64,000 bases of DNA from Sporofaciens musculi. GTDB taxonomy: Bacteria; Bacillota; Clostridia; Lachnospirales; Lachnospiraceae. The notes beneath the pieces are model-generated. The model was not told where the DNA came from, made no database searches, and saw only the letters and a list, made by a program, of their open reading frames with translations. The position numbers were made by a program, and so were the translations under genes. Shown here piece by piece: positions 8,626 through 16,284 of this stretch. The stretch covers positions 1,860,501 through 1,924,500 of the forward strand of contig NZ_WUQX01000001.1 in assembly GCF_009830285.1 (NCBI RefSeq). Direction: 5' to 3'. The first letter of the stretch is position 1. Each line of letters starts with the position of its first letter.

Positions 8626-9309
8626 ATGGAACTTTCTGATGAAAAATCAAGTAGAAATAATTTTTTAAATGATTATGAGGACGATATGGATATGAACATA
8701 TATGTGAAAATAAAAGAACTTGCAGATAAATATGCATCAGAGCTTAAAAATCAGGTAGATGCTCGAATTGAGGAAATGAAAAGTGATGACACGTCGCATT
8801 ATTTGATATATAGAGTATTAGGGGTTACTAATCAAGAAGGAAGTTTTATTGATTTATATCAAAATAAAGGACGATTTTTATATAAGTATGCAGGTGCATT
8901 TTTGGAAGAAGCTGCCTGTATGTGCATAAAGCATAAATATTCTAAAGCTGCAAAAATAAGAATTCCAAATACGTTGGGGAGTCGCCCCAAGACTTTTGAA
9001 ATTGATTGTTTGGTTGATGGAATGGCACATGAAATAAAATGGAGAGATGCAACAACAGATGGGGACCATATTACAAAAGAGCATACACGAGTTAAAGTTA
9101 TAAAAGAGAAAGGTTATACGCCCATAAGAGTTATGTTCTATTATCCACAACGTTCGCAGGCTAAAAAAATTCAAGAAACTTTAGAAACCTTGTATAAGGG
9201 GATTGGTGGGCAATATTATTATGGTGATACTGCTTGGGAATATATAAAAGAAATGACAGACATTGATTTGTTGGATATTCTTCAAAAAATTGCAGATTCA
9301 AGGAAGTGA
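8626..9309 (+). CDS. ApaLI-like type II restriction endonuclease
   Basis: The 227-residue protein matches the ApaLI-like endonuclease family (RE_ApaLI) as I know it. Diagnostic segments are SHYLIYRVLG, YQNKGRFLYKYAG, SRPKTFEIDCLV, EIKWRDATTDGDH and YYYGDTAWEY. The FEID...HEIKW arrangement is the PD-(D/E)xK catalytic core that binds Mg2+ and cuts DNA. By family the predicted target is GTGCAC, which is inference. The gene is AT-rich compared with the flanking core genes, consistent with horizontal transfer. The methyltransferase start follows 7 bp later, so the two form an operon. The preceding ATG choice is supported only by a weak upstream GGTGAT. Confidence 0.87.
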   Translation: MELSDEKSSRNNFLNDYEDDMDMNIYVKIKELADKYASELKNQVDARIEEMKSDDTSHYLIYRVLGVTNQEGSFIDLYQNKGRFLYKYAGAFLEEAACMCIKHKYSKAAKIRIPNTLGSRPKTFEIDCLVDGMAHEIKWRDATTDGDHITKEHTRVKVIKEKGYTPIRVMFYYPQRSQAKKIQETLETLYKGIGGQYYYGDTAWEYIKEMTDIDLLDILQKIADSRK

Positions 9310-9316
9310 TAGTGAA

Positions 9317-10516
9317 ATGGTAATACAGGGAGATTGTTTGGGAGTTTTGAAACAGATGGATCGTAATTCAGTTGATATGATTTATTTAGACCCACCTTTT
9401 TTTTCGCAGAAAATACAGTCTTTGAAAGATACACAAGGGAATGAGTATTCCTTTGGAGATACTTGGAATAGTCGGGAAGATTATTTAGATTATATGAGGG
9501 TACGTGTATATGAATTGAAACGAGTTTTAAAAGATACAGGAAGTATATTTTTGCATTGTAACGAAAAGGCATCACATTATTTGAGAATAATATTAGACGA
9601 TGTTTTTGGAGAAGACAACTTTAGAAGTGAGATTATATGGACGTATAAAAGATGGTCTAATTCAAAAAAAGGATTGTTGCCAGGGCATCAAACAATTTTC
9701 TTTTATTCAAAAACAAATGATTATAAATTTAATATTGTTTATACAGAGTATTCTCCAACCACTAATATTGACCAAATTCTTCAAGAGAGGGTGAGGGATA
9801 ATAGAGGAAAAACAATTTATAAACATGACAATAATGGTGAAGTTATTTTGTCGAAGGAAAAAAAGGGAGTTCCGATGTCAGATGTTTGGGAGATTCCATT
9901 TTTAAATCCCAAAGCTAAAGAACGAGTTGGATATCCGACACAAAAACCTATTGAATTACTTGAAAGAATAGTTCGTATTAGTACTGATGCAGGTGATACG
10001 GTACTTGATCCTTTTTGTGGGAGTGGAACGACAATAGTTGCGGCTGAATTAATTAATAGAAAAGGAATAGGAATTGATATTAGCCAAGATGCAGTAGAAA
10101 TATCTGAAAATAGATTAAAAAATCCATGTAAAACAGAATCCAGATTACTGAAATTAGGTATTGAATCATACAAGACAAAAAATGATATTGATAGTGCCAT
10201 TCTAAATCAATTGGATTGTGATGTGGTGCAAAGAAATAGGGGGATTGATGGATTTCTAAAAAAATATTATAAAAATGCACCTGTGGCAGTGAAAATCCAA
10301 AAACCAACAGAAAGTCTTAGTGAGGCGGTGAATTTGTTAAAAACAGCAGGAAAGAAAAAAAAATGTAGTGTAACAATTTTAATACGCACTCAAAATGACG
10401 ATTTAATCAGGAATATTAATATTCCGTCAAATATGGTCATAATTGATGATTATAAGATACAACTTGAAAATGAATTAAAAGAAATGTCTCTTAATGTATG
10501 TGCGTCAATTATGTAA
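9317..10516 (+). CDS. DNA methyltransferase of the type II R-M pair
   Basis: The product is an amino-methyltransferase (N4-cytosine or N6-adenine) with the catalytic DPPF motif at residues 25-28 and the SAM-binding motif DPFCGSGT at about 229-237. The order (DPP motif first, SAM motif late) is that of the beta class. I chose the ATG at 9317 rather than the upstream in-frame start at 9263: it has AAGGAAG at good spacing and starts directly at the conserved VIQGDCL motif, giving 399 residues. The last 100 residues show no motif I recognise and may contribute target recognition. It should protect the sites cut by the adjacent endonuclease. Confidence 0.92.
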   Translation: MVIQGDCLGVLKQMDRNSVDMIYLDPPFFSQKIQSLKDTQGNEYSFGDTWNSREDYLDYMRVRVYELKRVLKDTGSIFLHCNEKASHYLRIILDDVFGEDNFRSEIIWTYKRWSNSKKGLLPGHQTIFFYSKTNDYKFNIVYTEYSPTTNIDQILQERVRDNRGKTIYKHDNNGEVILSKEKKGVPMSDVWEIPFLNPKAKERVGYPTQKPIELLERIVRISTDAGDTVLDPFCGSGTTIVAAELINRKGIGIDISQDAVEISENRLKNPCKTESRLLKLGIESYKTKNDIDSAILNQLDCDVVQRNRGIDGFLKKYYKNAPVAVKIQKPTESLSEAVNLLKTAGKKKKCSVTILIRTQNDDLIRNINIPSNMVIIDDYKIQLENELKEMSLNVCASIM

Positions 10517-10672
10517 TTATGTTAGATGCTATGTGTCAATTAAATACGGATCAGGTGATACATTCTATACGTCAATACTTTCTAAATAATGGAGGGAATT
10601 GAACTTAACTGGAAAATGAAAAATAAGAGTGATGGTAAAAAATAATTGAATAATATTTTGAGCAATAATAAG

Positions 10673-10721
10673 AGGGACTACTTACCTTGATTAACAATCA
10701 ACTGTGAGAAGTCCCTTTTTT
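10673..10721 (+). terminator. Terminator of the R-M operon
   Basis: The arm 10673-10685 pairs with 10704-10716 (11 of 13 positions plus a wobble) and is followed by T6 at 10716-10721. It abuts the left inverted-repeat site of the first invertible segment, so read-through from the R-M operon into EPS locus 1 should be limited. The rest of 10517-10672 shows no gene. Confidence 0.8.
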
Positions 10722-10752
10722 ATTTTCGCAGAGTAACTTCCTCTGCGAAAAT
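10722..10752 (+). repeat. Recombination-type site 1L (12-7-12 dyad)
   Basis: Arm ATTTTCGCAGAG (10722-10733), spacer TAACTTC (10734-10740) and arm CTCTGCGAAAAT (10741-10752) form a dyad with an asymmetric 7-bp centre. This is the layout of tyrosine-recombinase crossover sites. In RNA it would fold as a 12-bp hairpin with a 7-nt loop. Confidence 0.85.
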
Positions 10753-10772
10753 TATTTCTAAAGAACATATTT

Positions 10773-10801
10773 ATTGTAAACACCCAACCCCCATAAGTCA
10801 A
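10773..10801 (-). promoter_or_regulatory. Leftward promoter inside invertible segment 1
   Basis: On the minus strand TTGACT (10796-10801) and TACAAT (10773-10778) are spaced by 17 bp. Both boxes and the spacing are conserved at 28873-28901. It is the best sigma-A promoter in either intergenic segment. Confidence 0.82.
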
Positions 10802-10942
10802 TACCTAAAATATTTTTGTAATAATTTGGTGCAGATTTCTTACAAAGATTTAGAGAGAAAATATATAATTTCTTATATTATATATAAAATAATTCGATAT
10901 TTGAAATAAAAACTGTTAATTTATATAGAAAATCAACAGCAA

Positions 10943-10970
10943 ATTTTCGCAGAGGAAGTTACTCTGCGAA
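10943..10970 (-). repeat. Recombination-type site 1R (inverted copy)
   Basis: Arm ATTTTCGCAGAG (10943-10954), spacer GAAGTTA (10955-10961) and arm CTCTGCGAA (10962-10970). The spacer is the exact reverse complement of the spacer in site 1L, so the two sites face each other. The site ends 3 bp before the GGAGG of the NusG-like gene. Confidence 0.85.
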
Positions 10971-10985
10971 GTTGGAGGGATTGGT

Positions 10986-11558
10986 ATCTGGTACTTAATA
11001 GACTGCCGCGGTCAGGAGGAGGCGGAAGCGGTTGTTTCATATAGAGAATATTTAACTACAGAAGCAGCAAAAGACATTTTCCTGCTGACATATGACCGGA
11101 TGCGCCGTTATGAAGGGGCGTGGCATACGGAAAAGAGACTCTTATTCCCCTCCTATGTGTTTGTGGAGAGTGAGAATAGAACGCTTCTTTTGGAGGAATT
11201 GAGAGAGCGTGGGATGGAAGCATTTTTTTTGAATGAATTGGGAGAAAGAAGAAGGAATTCATTTCCTGCCAAGAAACCCGTAAAAAGTGAAGCTGCCAAA
11301 AAGGGTATTCCATTACTCTGTATCAAGCAAGCTGAGGAGAGGTTTTTAAAAGATTTATATGGAGACAGCCGCAATCTGAAAATGTCAAGGGGGATCGTCA
11401 AGAACGGGGTCACCCAGGTAACAGCAGGACCTCTGAAGGGATTGGAAAAGAGGATATGCAGGATTGAAAGGCATAAGAGGCTTGTAAAGCTTAAGATGTC
11501 TACAGAACAGAGTATTGGCTATATTACGGCGGGGTTGGAGATTACGGAGAAGATTTAG
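10986..11558 (+). CDS. NusG-family antiterminator A1 (LoaP/UpxY-like), probable ATC start
   Basis: The product has an N-terminal NGN domain (WYLIDC... to LFPSYVFVES) and a C-terminal KOW motif (VTAGPLKGLEKRICRI). NusG paralogs of this kind bind RNA polymerase and let it read long biosynthetic operons past terminators. The first ATG in frame (11100) would remove the essential first strand and helix of the NGN domain. The frame contains no ATG, GTG or TTG upstream of it. GGAGG at 10974-10978 is 7 bp before the ATC at 10986, which gives the family N-terminus MWYLI. ATT at 10980 is a less well spaced alternative. Compared with its copy at 29076 it contains about 30 extra residues in the linker. 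Confidence 0.8.
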   Translation: MWYLIDCRGQEEAEAVVSYREYLTTEAAKDIFLLTYDRMRRYEGAWHTEKRLLFPSYVFVESENRTLLLEELRERGMEAFFLNELGERRRNSFPAKKPVKSEAAKKGIPLLCIKQAEERFLKDLYGDSRNLKMSRGIVKNGVTQVTAGPLKGLEKRICRIERHKRLVKLKMSTEQSIGYITAGLEITEKI

Positions 11559-11588
11559 AAAGTTGGCTAAAAATAAGGAGAGGATTGC

Positions 11589-12119
11589 ATGAATACGAAC
11601 TGGTGTGTAATGCGGACAATTCCAGGGAAAGAAGCAGAGGCGGCTGCATTGATGGAAAAGAAAATCAGCCGTAAGCTATGGGATTCTTTAAGGATACTTC
11701 GGAAGCAGCAGCTATTCCGCACAAAAGGGATGTATCTCCTGAGTAAGAAGGAAATGTTTCCAGGGTATATTTTTGTGCATACAACATCGCCAAAGGAGCT
11801 TAGGAAGGAATTGGAGAAATCCAGGCAGTTTCCCCAGTTGGTGGGCGGCCAGGGGATTGACATTGTACCGGTGGAGCCAAAGGATTTGAAATTCCTTAAA
11901 AATGTCTGCGGCGAGAATTTGGGGCATGATATGAAGTTGTCTACGGTACAGGTGGACGATGAGGGGCAGGTAAAAAGCGCGGCAGGAGTGTTAAAGCCCT
12001 ACCTAAACCAGATTACCAGACAAAGGCTCAGACATCGGTATGTGACGGCCAGGGTTCGTTTGTTTAACCGCCAGGAGGACGTGCTGTTCGGGATACGAGT
12101 GGAAGGAGATCCCAGGTAG
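11589..12119 (+). CDS. NusG-family antiterminator B1
   Basis: The 176-residue protein has an NGN domain (NWCVMRTIPGKEAEA... to MFPGYIFVHTT). The C-terminal segment resembles a degenerate KOW domain (VLKPYLNQITRQRL...). It follows A1 after 30 bp, with AGGAGAGG before the ATG. It is almost identical to B2 at 29589, so the pair A+B was duplicated as a unit. Two NusG paralogs side by side are unusual; one may antiterminate the EPS operon while the other modulates it. That division of labour is speculation. Confidence 0.88.
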   Translation: MNTNWCVMRTIPGKEAEAAALMEKKISRKLWDSLRILRKQQLFRTKGMYLLSKKEMFPGYIFVHTTSPKELRKELEKSRQFPQLVGGQGIDIVPVEPKDLKFLKNVCGENLGHDMKLSTVQVDDEGQVKSAAGVLKPYLNQITRQRLRHRYVTARVRLFNRQEDVLFGIRVEGDPR

Positions 12120-12134
12120 GGAGAGTGTGCATAG

Positions 12135-13433
12135 ATGAATGATTTTTTAACTGATTCGAGATTCAAGGATATTGTTCCATTTTCATCCAGGATTTGTCTC
12201 TCCAGCCCTACCATGCATGGTGACGAGCAAAAATGGGTGGATGAAGCAATCCGGACAAACTGGGTTTCTACAGTTGGGGAAAATATTAATGAAGTAGAAA
12301 AAATGACTGCTGAAATAATTAATCGAAAATATGCAGTTGCTTTGTCTGCTGGAACGGCGGCATTGCACCTTGGTATCAAACTGGTTGGAGAAAAACTCTA
12401 TGGTCAGCCAAAGATTGGTCATGGTACGCTTGAAGGTCGTAAAGTATTCGTATCAGACATGACCTTTGATGCTACAGTCAATCCAATTGCCTATGAGGGC
12501 GGAGAACCTGTTTTTATCGATACTGAATACGATACGTGGAACATAGATCCAATAGCTTTAGAGAAAGCGTTTGAGCTGTATCCGGATGTGAGAGTTATTG
12601 TAGTCGCTCACTTATATGGTACACCAGGCAAAATTGACGAGATTAGGGCGATTGCTGATATGCATGATGCACTTATTGTAGAGGATGCTGCAGAATCATT
12701 GGGCGCTACATACAAAGGTATACAAACCGGTAATTTTGGCGCTGCATCAATTATTTCCTATAATGGAAATAAAATTCTGACTGGCAGTTCAGGTGGAATG
12801 TTTTTAACAGATAAAATTGAGGATGCAAATAAGATAAGGAAATGGTCCACACAGAGCCGAGAGGATGCTGCATGGTACCAGCATGAAGAGATGGGCTATA
12901 ATTACCGCATGAGTAACATTATTGCAGGGATCGTTCGTGGGCAGTTGCCATATTTGAATGAGCATATTGTTCAGAAGAAGCAGATTTATGAAAGGTATAA
13001 GGAGGGTTTGGCTGATCTTCCTGTAAAGATGAATCCGTATGATGAAATTAATAGTGAACCTAATTTCTGGATGAGTTGTATGACTATAGATGAAGAATCT
13101 ATGTGTCAACAGGTGCGAGGGGAAAAGGATAGCTTATATCTGACAGAGCCTGGGAAATCCTGCCCGACAGAGATTTTGTCTGCTCTGAGTGCATTCAATG
13201 CGGAAGGCCGTCCAATTTGGAAGCCAATGCATATGCAGCCGTTGTATCGGATGACCCCGTTTATAACTGCCGATGGCAATGGTAGAGGGCGGACAAATGC
13301 GTATATAAGTGAGTCCGGAACGGATGTTGGAGCCGATATTTTCAACCGTGGGCTGTGTTTGCCGTCTGATAATAAGATGAAACCAGAGGAACAGAACATA
13401 ATTATCGATATCATCCACCGTTGTTTTCTGTGA
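12135..13433 (+). CDS. DegT/DnrJ/EryC1/StrS sugar aminotransferase (PglE/EpsN-like)
   Basis: The 432-residue PLP enzyme carries the Schiff-base lysine K213 in SYNGNKILTGSSGG and the family segments SAGTAALHLG, DMTFDATVNP and VEDAAESLGA. The C-terminal RPIWKPMHMQP motif is the one seen in PglE/EpsN-type enzymes, which transfer an amino group from glutamate to a 4-keto-6-deoxy nucleotide sugar. It begins 15 bp after NusG-B1. A matching 4,6-dehydratase is not in the window. A paralog in locus 2 (30948) has the same role. Confidence 0.92.
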   Translation: MNDFLTDSRFKDIVPFSSRICLSSPTMHGDEQKWVDEAIRTNWVSTVGENINEVEKMTAEIINRKYAVALSAGTAALHLGIKLVGEKLYGQPKIGHGTLEGRKVFVSDMTFDATVNPIAYEGGEPVFIDTEYDTWNIDPIALEKAFELYPDVRVIVVAHLYGTPGKIDEIRAIADMHDALIVEDAAESLGATYKGIQTGNFGAASIISYNGNKILTGSSGGMFLTDKIEDANKIRKWSTQSREDAAWYQHEEMGYNYRMSNIIAGIVRGQLPYLNEHIVQKKQIYERYKEGLADLPVKMNPYDEINSEPNFWMSCMTIDEESMCQQVRGEKDSLYLTEPGKSCPTEILSALSAFNAEGRPIWKPMHMQPLYRMTPFITADGNGRGRTNAYISESGTDVGADIFNRGLCLPSDNKMKPEEQNIIIDIIHRCFL

Positions 13434-13545
13434 GGAGAAGCGCATTGGCTGCATATGCATGAGGAGTTAATTGGACTGCCTTGCAAACCGTGGAAATAGG
13501 AATTTGATAAAAGCGTTAGTACATCTTATGTGAGAGGGGTAGTTT

Positions 13546-14247
13546 ATGCAGCATAAGTCATATGGGCCATATGAGAAATACATAAAGCGGCCACAGGATT
13601 TTTTATGTGCTTTATTGGCGATTATTGTCCTGTCACCGGTCATGCTGATTACAGCAATTCTTGTGAGAGTGAAACTGGGATCGCCTGTGTTGTTCACACA
13701 GGAACGGCCGGGGATGATAGACCCAAAGTCGGGAAAAGAGAAGATATTCAGGCTGTACAAGTTTCGGACAATGGCAGACGGAACCGATGAGAACGGGGAA
13801 CCCTTACCTGATGAAGTCAGGCTTACGAAGTTCGGGCGCACACTTCGCTCCACCTCCCTTGATGAACTGCCAGAGCTGATTAATATCATCAAAGGCGATA
13901 TGGCGGTGGTAGGCCCACGGCCGCTTCTGGTGAAGTACCTTCCGTATTACACAGAAGAACAGCGCAGACGCCACATTGTTCGTTCGGGACTGACTGGTTA
14001 CGCCCAGGTACACGGCCGCAATACAGTGAACTGGGACGAAAAATTTGAGATGGATGTTAAGTACGTTTCAAATATTACATTTCTTGGCGATGTGAAGATC
14101 ATTTTTGAAACCGTCGGTAAGGTATTCAGGCGGGAGGGAATCGCTTCAGAAACCTCCGCAACCATGGAGGATTTTAGAGATTACTGCGACAGTATTGGCA
14201 GAGTCCCAGAAGGGGTGGGCAGCAGGCAGACAATGAGTAGATTATAG
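13546..14247 (+). CDS. Initiating phosphosugar transferase (PglC/EpsL/WcaJ type)
   Basis: The 233-residue protein has the bacterial sugar transferase fold: one N-terminal hydrophobic re-entrant helix (residues 17-40), LYKFRTM, the catalytic region TSLDELPELINI and GPRPLL. It transfers a phosphosugar from a UDP-sugar to undecaprenyl phosphate on the cytoplasmic face, the first membrane step of repeat-unit assembly. Its small size matches the monotopic PglC-like enzymes, which often use UDP-diNAc-bacillosamine-type sugars. This fits the neighbouring PglE-like aminotransferase. Confidence 0.93.
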   Translation: MQHKSYGPYEKYIKRPQDFLCALLAIIVLSPVMLITAILVRVKLGSPVLFTQERPGMIDPKSGKEKIFRLYKFRTMADGTDENGEPLPDEVRLTKFGRTLRSTSLDELPELINIIKGDMAVVGPRPLLVKYLPYYTEEQRRRHIVRSGLTGYAQVHGRNTVNWDEKFEMDVKYVSNITFLGDVKIIFETVGKVFRREGIASETSATMEDFRDYCDSIGRVPEGVGSRQTMSRL

Positions 14248-14264
14248 ATAACAGGGGTGGAAGA

Positions 14265-15512
14265 ATGAAAGATCCACTGATCAGCGTAATTGTACCAATT
14301 TACATGATAGACAGATACATCGGAATTTGCATAGAGAGCATTATCAGCCAGACATACAGAAACCTTGAGATCATTTTGGTCGATGATGGCAGCAAGGACA
14401 GATGTTCCGAAATATGCGACCTGTATGCGAAAAAGGATCCGCGTGTCCGGGTGATACACAAGCCGAACGGCGGCCTTGTATCCGCCAGAAAAGCGGGGCT
14501 TCAGCAGTCTAACGGCGCTTACATAAACTATGTTGATGGCGATGACTGGATTGGTCCGGGATTTATAGAAGGACTTTATACTGCGGCATCCACTTCCGGT
14601 GCTGACATGGTCTGCGCCGGACATACCCGCGATCTCTTTTCCAAATCGGCGCATTTCACCAATGCTCTCCCTGCGGGGATATATGAAGGGGAACGGTTGA
14701 AGTGGCTCTGGCAGAACATGATTTTGTTCGGCTCCTTTTACCGTCCGGGGATATCCACATATGTCTGGAACAAGCTGTTCAAGAGAGAAGTGTTATTGGC
14801 TCCGCAGTCGTCTGTGGACAGCCGTATTTCCATTGGTGAGGACGGCGCGGTGACATACCCGGCTCTTTTGAACTGCAAAAGGGTGGTAGTGACAGACAAT
14901 GTTGCCTACCATTATAGACAGAGAGAAGATTCCATGCTGAAGCAGAGCGCCAGTTATAGCGTGGAAGCACAGAAGCTGAAATATCTGTATGACTATATGA
15001 TGAGATGGAGTCAGTCAACCGCCCCAGAGCTTGACATAGCGTCTCAGGTAACGGATTATATTCTTTCCATCGCAATCATGCGCTCCGGTGGAAGGCTGCC
15101 GCAGGATGATTTCTCCACTTTTGACACAGCTTACTATGGCAAGGATGTGGTTATCTACAGCGCAGGGACGTTCGGTCAGCAGCTGATCGCAAGGTTCAAG
15201 GAAACCGGGCACTGTAATGTGGTCGCCTGGCTGGACGATGATTACTGGGAATACCGGAGGTGCTACATGGATGTCGATCCGGTGGAGAGCATTACATCCA
15301 TAGATTATGACTATGTTCTCATAGCTGCCGTTGACCCCGGTGTAGCAAAGAGCGTTAAGAAGCGCCTGTTGGATCTTGGCATCAGTGCTGAAAGGATTCT
15401 GACAGTATCGGTGCTGGACGACAAAGAAGGACTGATGAGCCGATTCCTTGACACAGACACCATAAAAGTAGAAGAAGCGAAAAGAAAACGAGAGGTATTG
15501 TCGCATGCGTGA
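14265..15512 (+). CDS. GT2 glycosyltransferase with C-terminal Rossmann-like domain
   Basis: Residues 1-110 are a GT-A fold (ISVIVPIYMIDRYI, ILVDDGSKD, YVDGDDW with the metal-binding acidic cluster). The protein continues to 415 residues. From about residue 290 it has a separate domain beginning VVIYSAGTFGQQLI, a glycine-rich nucleotide-binding-like strand-loop. The next gene overlaps its end by 8 bp. A close paralog with the same two domains sits in the same place in locus 2 (36959). The sugar and acceptor are unknown. Confidence 0.9.
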   Translation: MKDPLISVIVPIYMIDRYIGICIESIISQTYRNLEIILVDDGSKDRCSEICDLYAKKDPRVRVIHKPNGGLVSARKAGLQQSNGAYINYVDGDDWIGPGFIEGLYTAASTSGADMVCAGHTRDLFSKSAHFTNALPAGIYEGERLKWLWQNMILFGSFYRPGISTYVWNKLFKREVLLAPQSSVDSRISIGEDGAVTYPALLNCKRVVVTDNVAYHYRQREDSMLKQSASYSVEAQKLKYLYDYMMRWSQSTAPELDIASQVTDYILSIAIMRSGGRLPQDDFSTFDTAYYGKDVVIYSAGTFGQQLIARFKETGHCNVVAWLDDDYWEYRRCYMDVDPVESITSIDYDYVLIAAVDPGVAKSVKKRLLDLGISAERILTVSVLDDKEGLMSRFLDTDTIKVEEAKRKREVLSHA

Positions 15513-16263
15513 TTTTACTACAGAAATTTTATCTGCCAAAGGCCCCGCCATTCTTGCCGTTGGACAGGCAGGATATATCATCAAAAGCCATAACGGGCAG
15601 TTACTGGCTATAGACCTCTATCTTTCCAATTGTGTGGAACGGGTGGAAGGGAATAAGGGCTATAAAAGATTGCTCCCTCAGATTTTGAATCCCAGTGATA
15701 TCGATTTCGATGTGGTAATCTGCACACACCCGCATCTGGATCATTTTGATATTGACGTAGTACCGGAGCTGTTGAGTAACGGCAGGACAAAGCTGTTCTG
15801 TTCGGCGGACTGTGAGAAGCTGGTTCATCAAATGCAGATGGAGTATGATTTCCTGTCTATCACCTATGTAAAATCGGGAGACCATTGCATTGAGGGAGAT
15901 TTCGATATCATGTTTGTCAACTGCGATCACGGAGCTGGCGCACCGGATGCGGTCGGTGTGGTTGTAAAGGTGGATGGAAAGACGATCTATGAAGCCGGAG
16001 ATACCTGCCTGAGATTAGACCGGATCAATGAAATCCCACAGCTGCTTGACGTGTTGATCGCTCCAATCAACGGTGCATATGGGAATCTGAATGAAGATGA
16101 CTGTGCGGTTCTGGCCGAGAACCTGAAACCGGGAATAACGATTCCGTGCCATTATGGAATGTTCGCATCCCACCACGGCGATGTTGGCAAATTTTATGAC
16201 ATCATGACGGAAAAGAAACTGCCTTTCCTGCTCATGCGGCAGGGTGAACAGTATCAGCTCTGA
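15505..16263 (+). CDS. Metallo-beta-lactamase-fold hydrolase (UlaG-like)
   Basis: The HxHxDH metal motif is at residues 75-80 (HPHLDH). Further likely ligands are in CDHGAGAPDAVG, EAGDTC and PCHYGMFASHHGD. The 252-residue length suits UlaG-like lactonases or phosphodiesterases. It overlaps the upstream GT2 by 8 bp and is followed 21 bp later by an ATP-grasp gene. The same order recurs in locus 2. It probably acts on an activated or cyclised sugar intermediate; the substrate cannot be read from the sequence. Confidence 0.88.
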   Translation: MRDFTTEILSAKGPAILAVGQAGYIIKSHNGQLLAIDLYLSNCVERVEGNKGYKRLLPQILNPSDIDFDVVICTHPHLDHFDIDVVPELLSNGRTKLFCSADCEKLVHQMQMEYDFLSITYVKSGDHCIEGDFDIMFVNCDHGAGAPDAVGVVVKVDGKTIYEAGDTCLRLDRINEIPQLLDVLIAPINGAYGNLNEDDCAVLAENLKPGITIPCHYGMFASHHGDVGKFYDIMTEKKLPFLLMRQGEQYQL

Positions 16264-16284
16264 GGGAGCGGGAAGGAAAAGAAA

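Larger units (their letters stand above)
10722..10970. promoter_or_regulatory. Putative invertible promoter segment 1 (OFF orientation)
   Basis: A 188-bp AT-rich segment (10754-10941) is flanked by perfect 29-bp inverted repeats at 10725-10753 and 10942-10970. Inside, the minus strand carries TTGACT-N17-TACAAT, which points left, away from the EPS operon. Inversion between the repeats would put this promoter about 60 bp upstream of the first NusG-like gene. The same architecture recurs at 28820-29060. The geometry is that of known invertible promoters in gut bacteria; inversion itself is inference. On the plus strand a weaker TTGAAA-N17-TATAGA is present near the right end, so some transcription in this orientation cannot be excluded. 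Confidence 0.8.

Noticed and set aside
10722..10970. Inverted repeats as the ends of a small transposable element (MITE).
   Set aside because: Each repeat is itself a dyad with an asymmetric centre, no target-site duplication is evident, and both copies hold a conserved promoter at the head of homologous operons. A switch explains more.
10754..10998. After inversion of segment 1, an ATG near the left end would open a 23-codon frame running into the NusG-A start region; segment 2 would give the same.
   Set aside because: The ATG would fall at the predicted transcription start, leaving no leader, and the frame is wrong for NusG-A. Its conservation may just follow from the conserved DNA sites.
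11100..11558. NusG-A1 starting at the ATG at 11100.
   Set aside because: This start removes the first strand and helix of the NGN domain, which are clearly encoded just upstream in the same frame.
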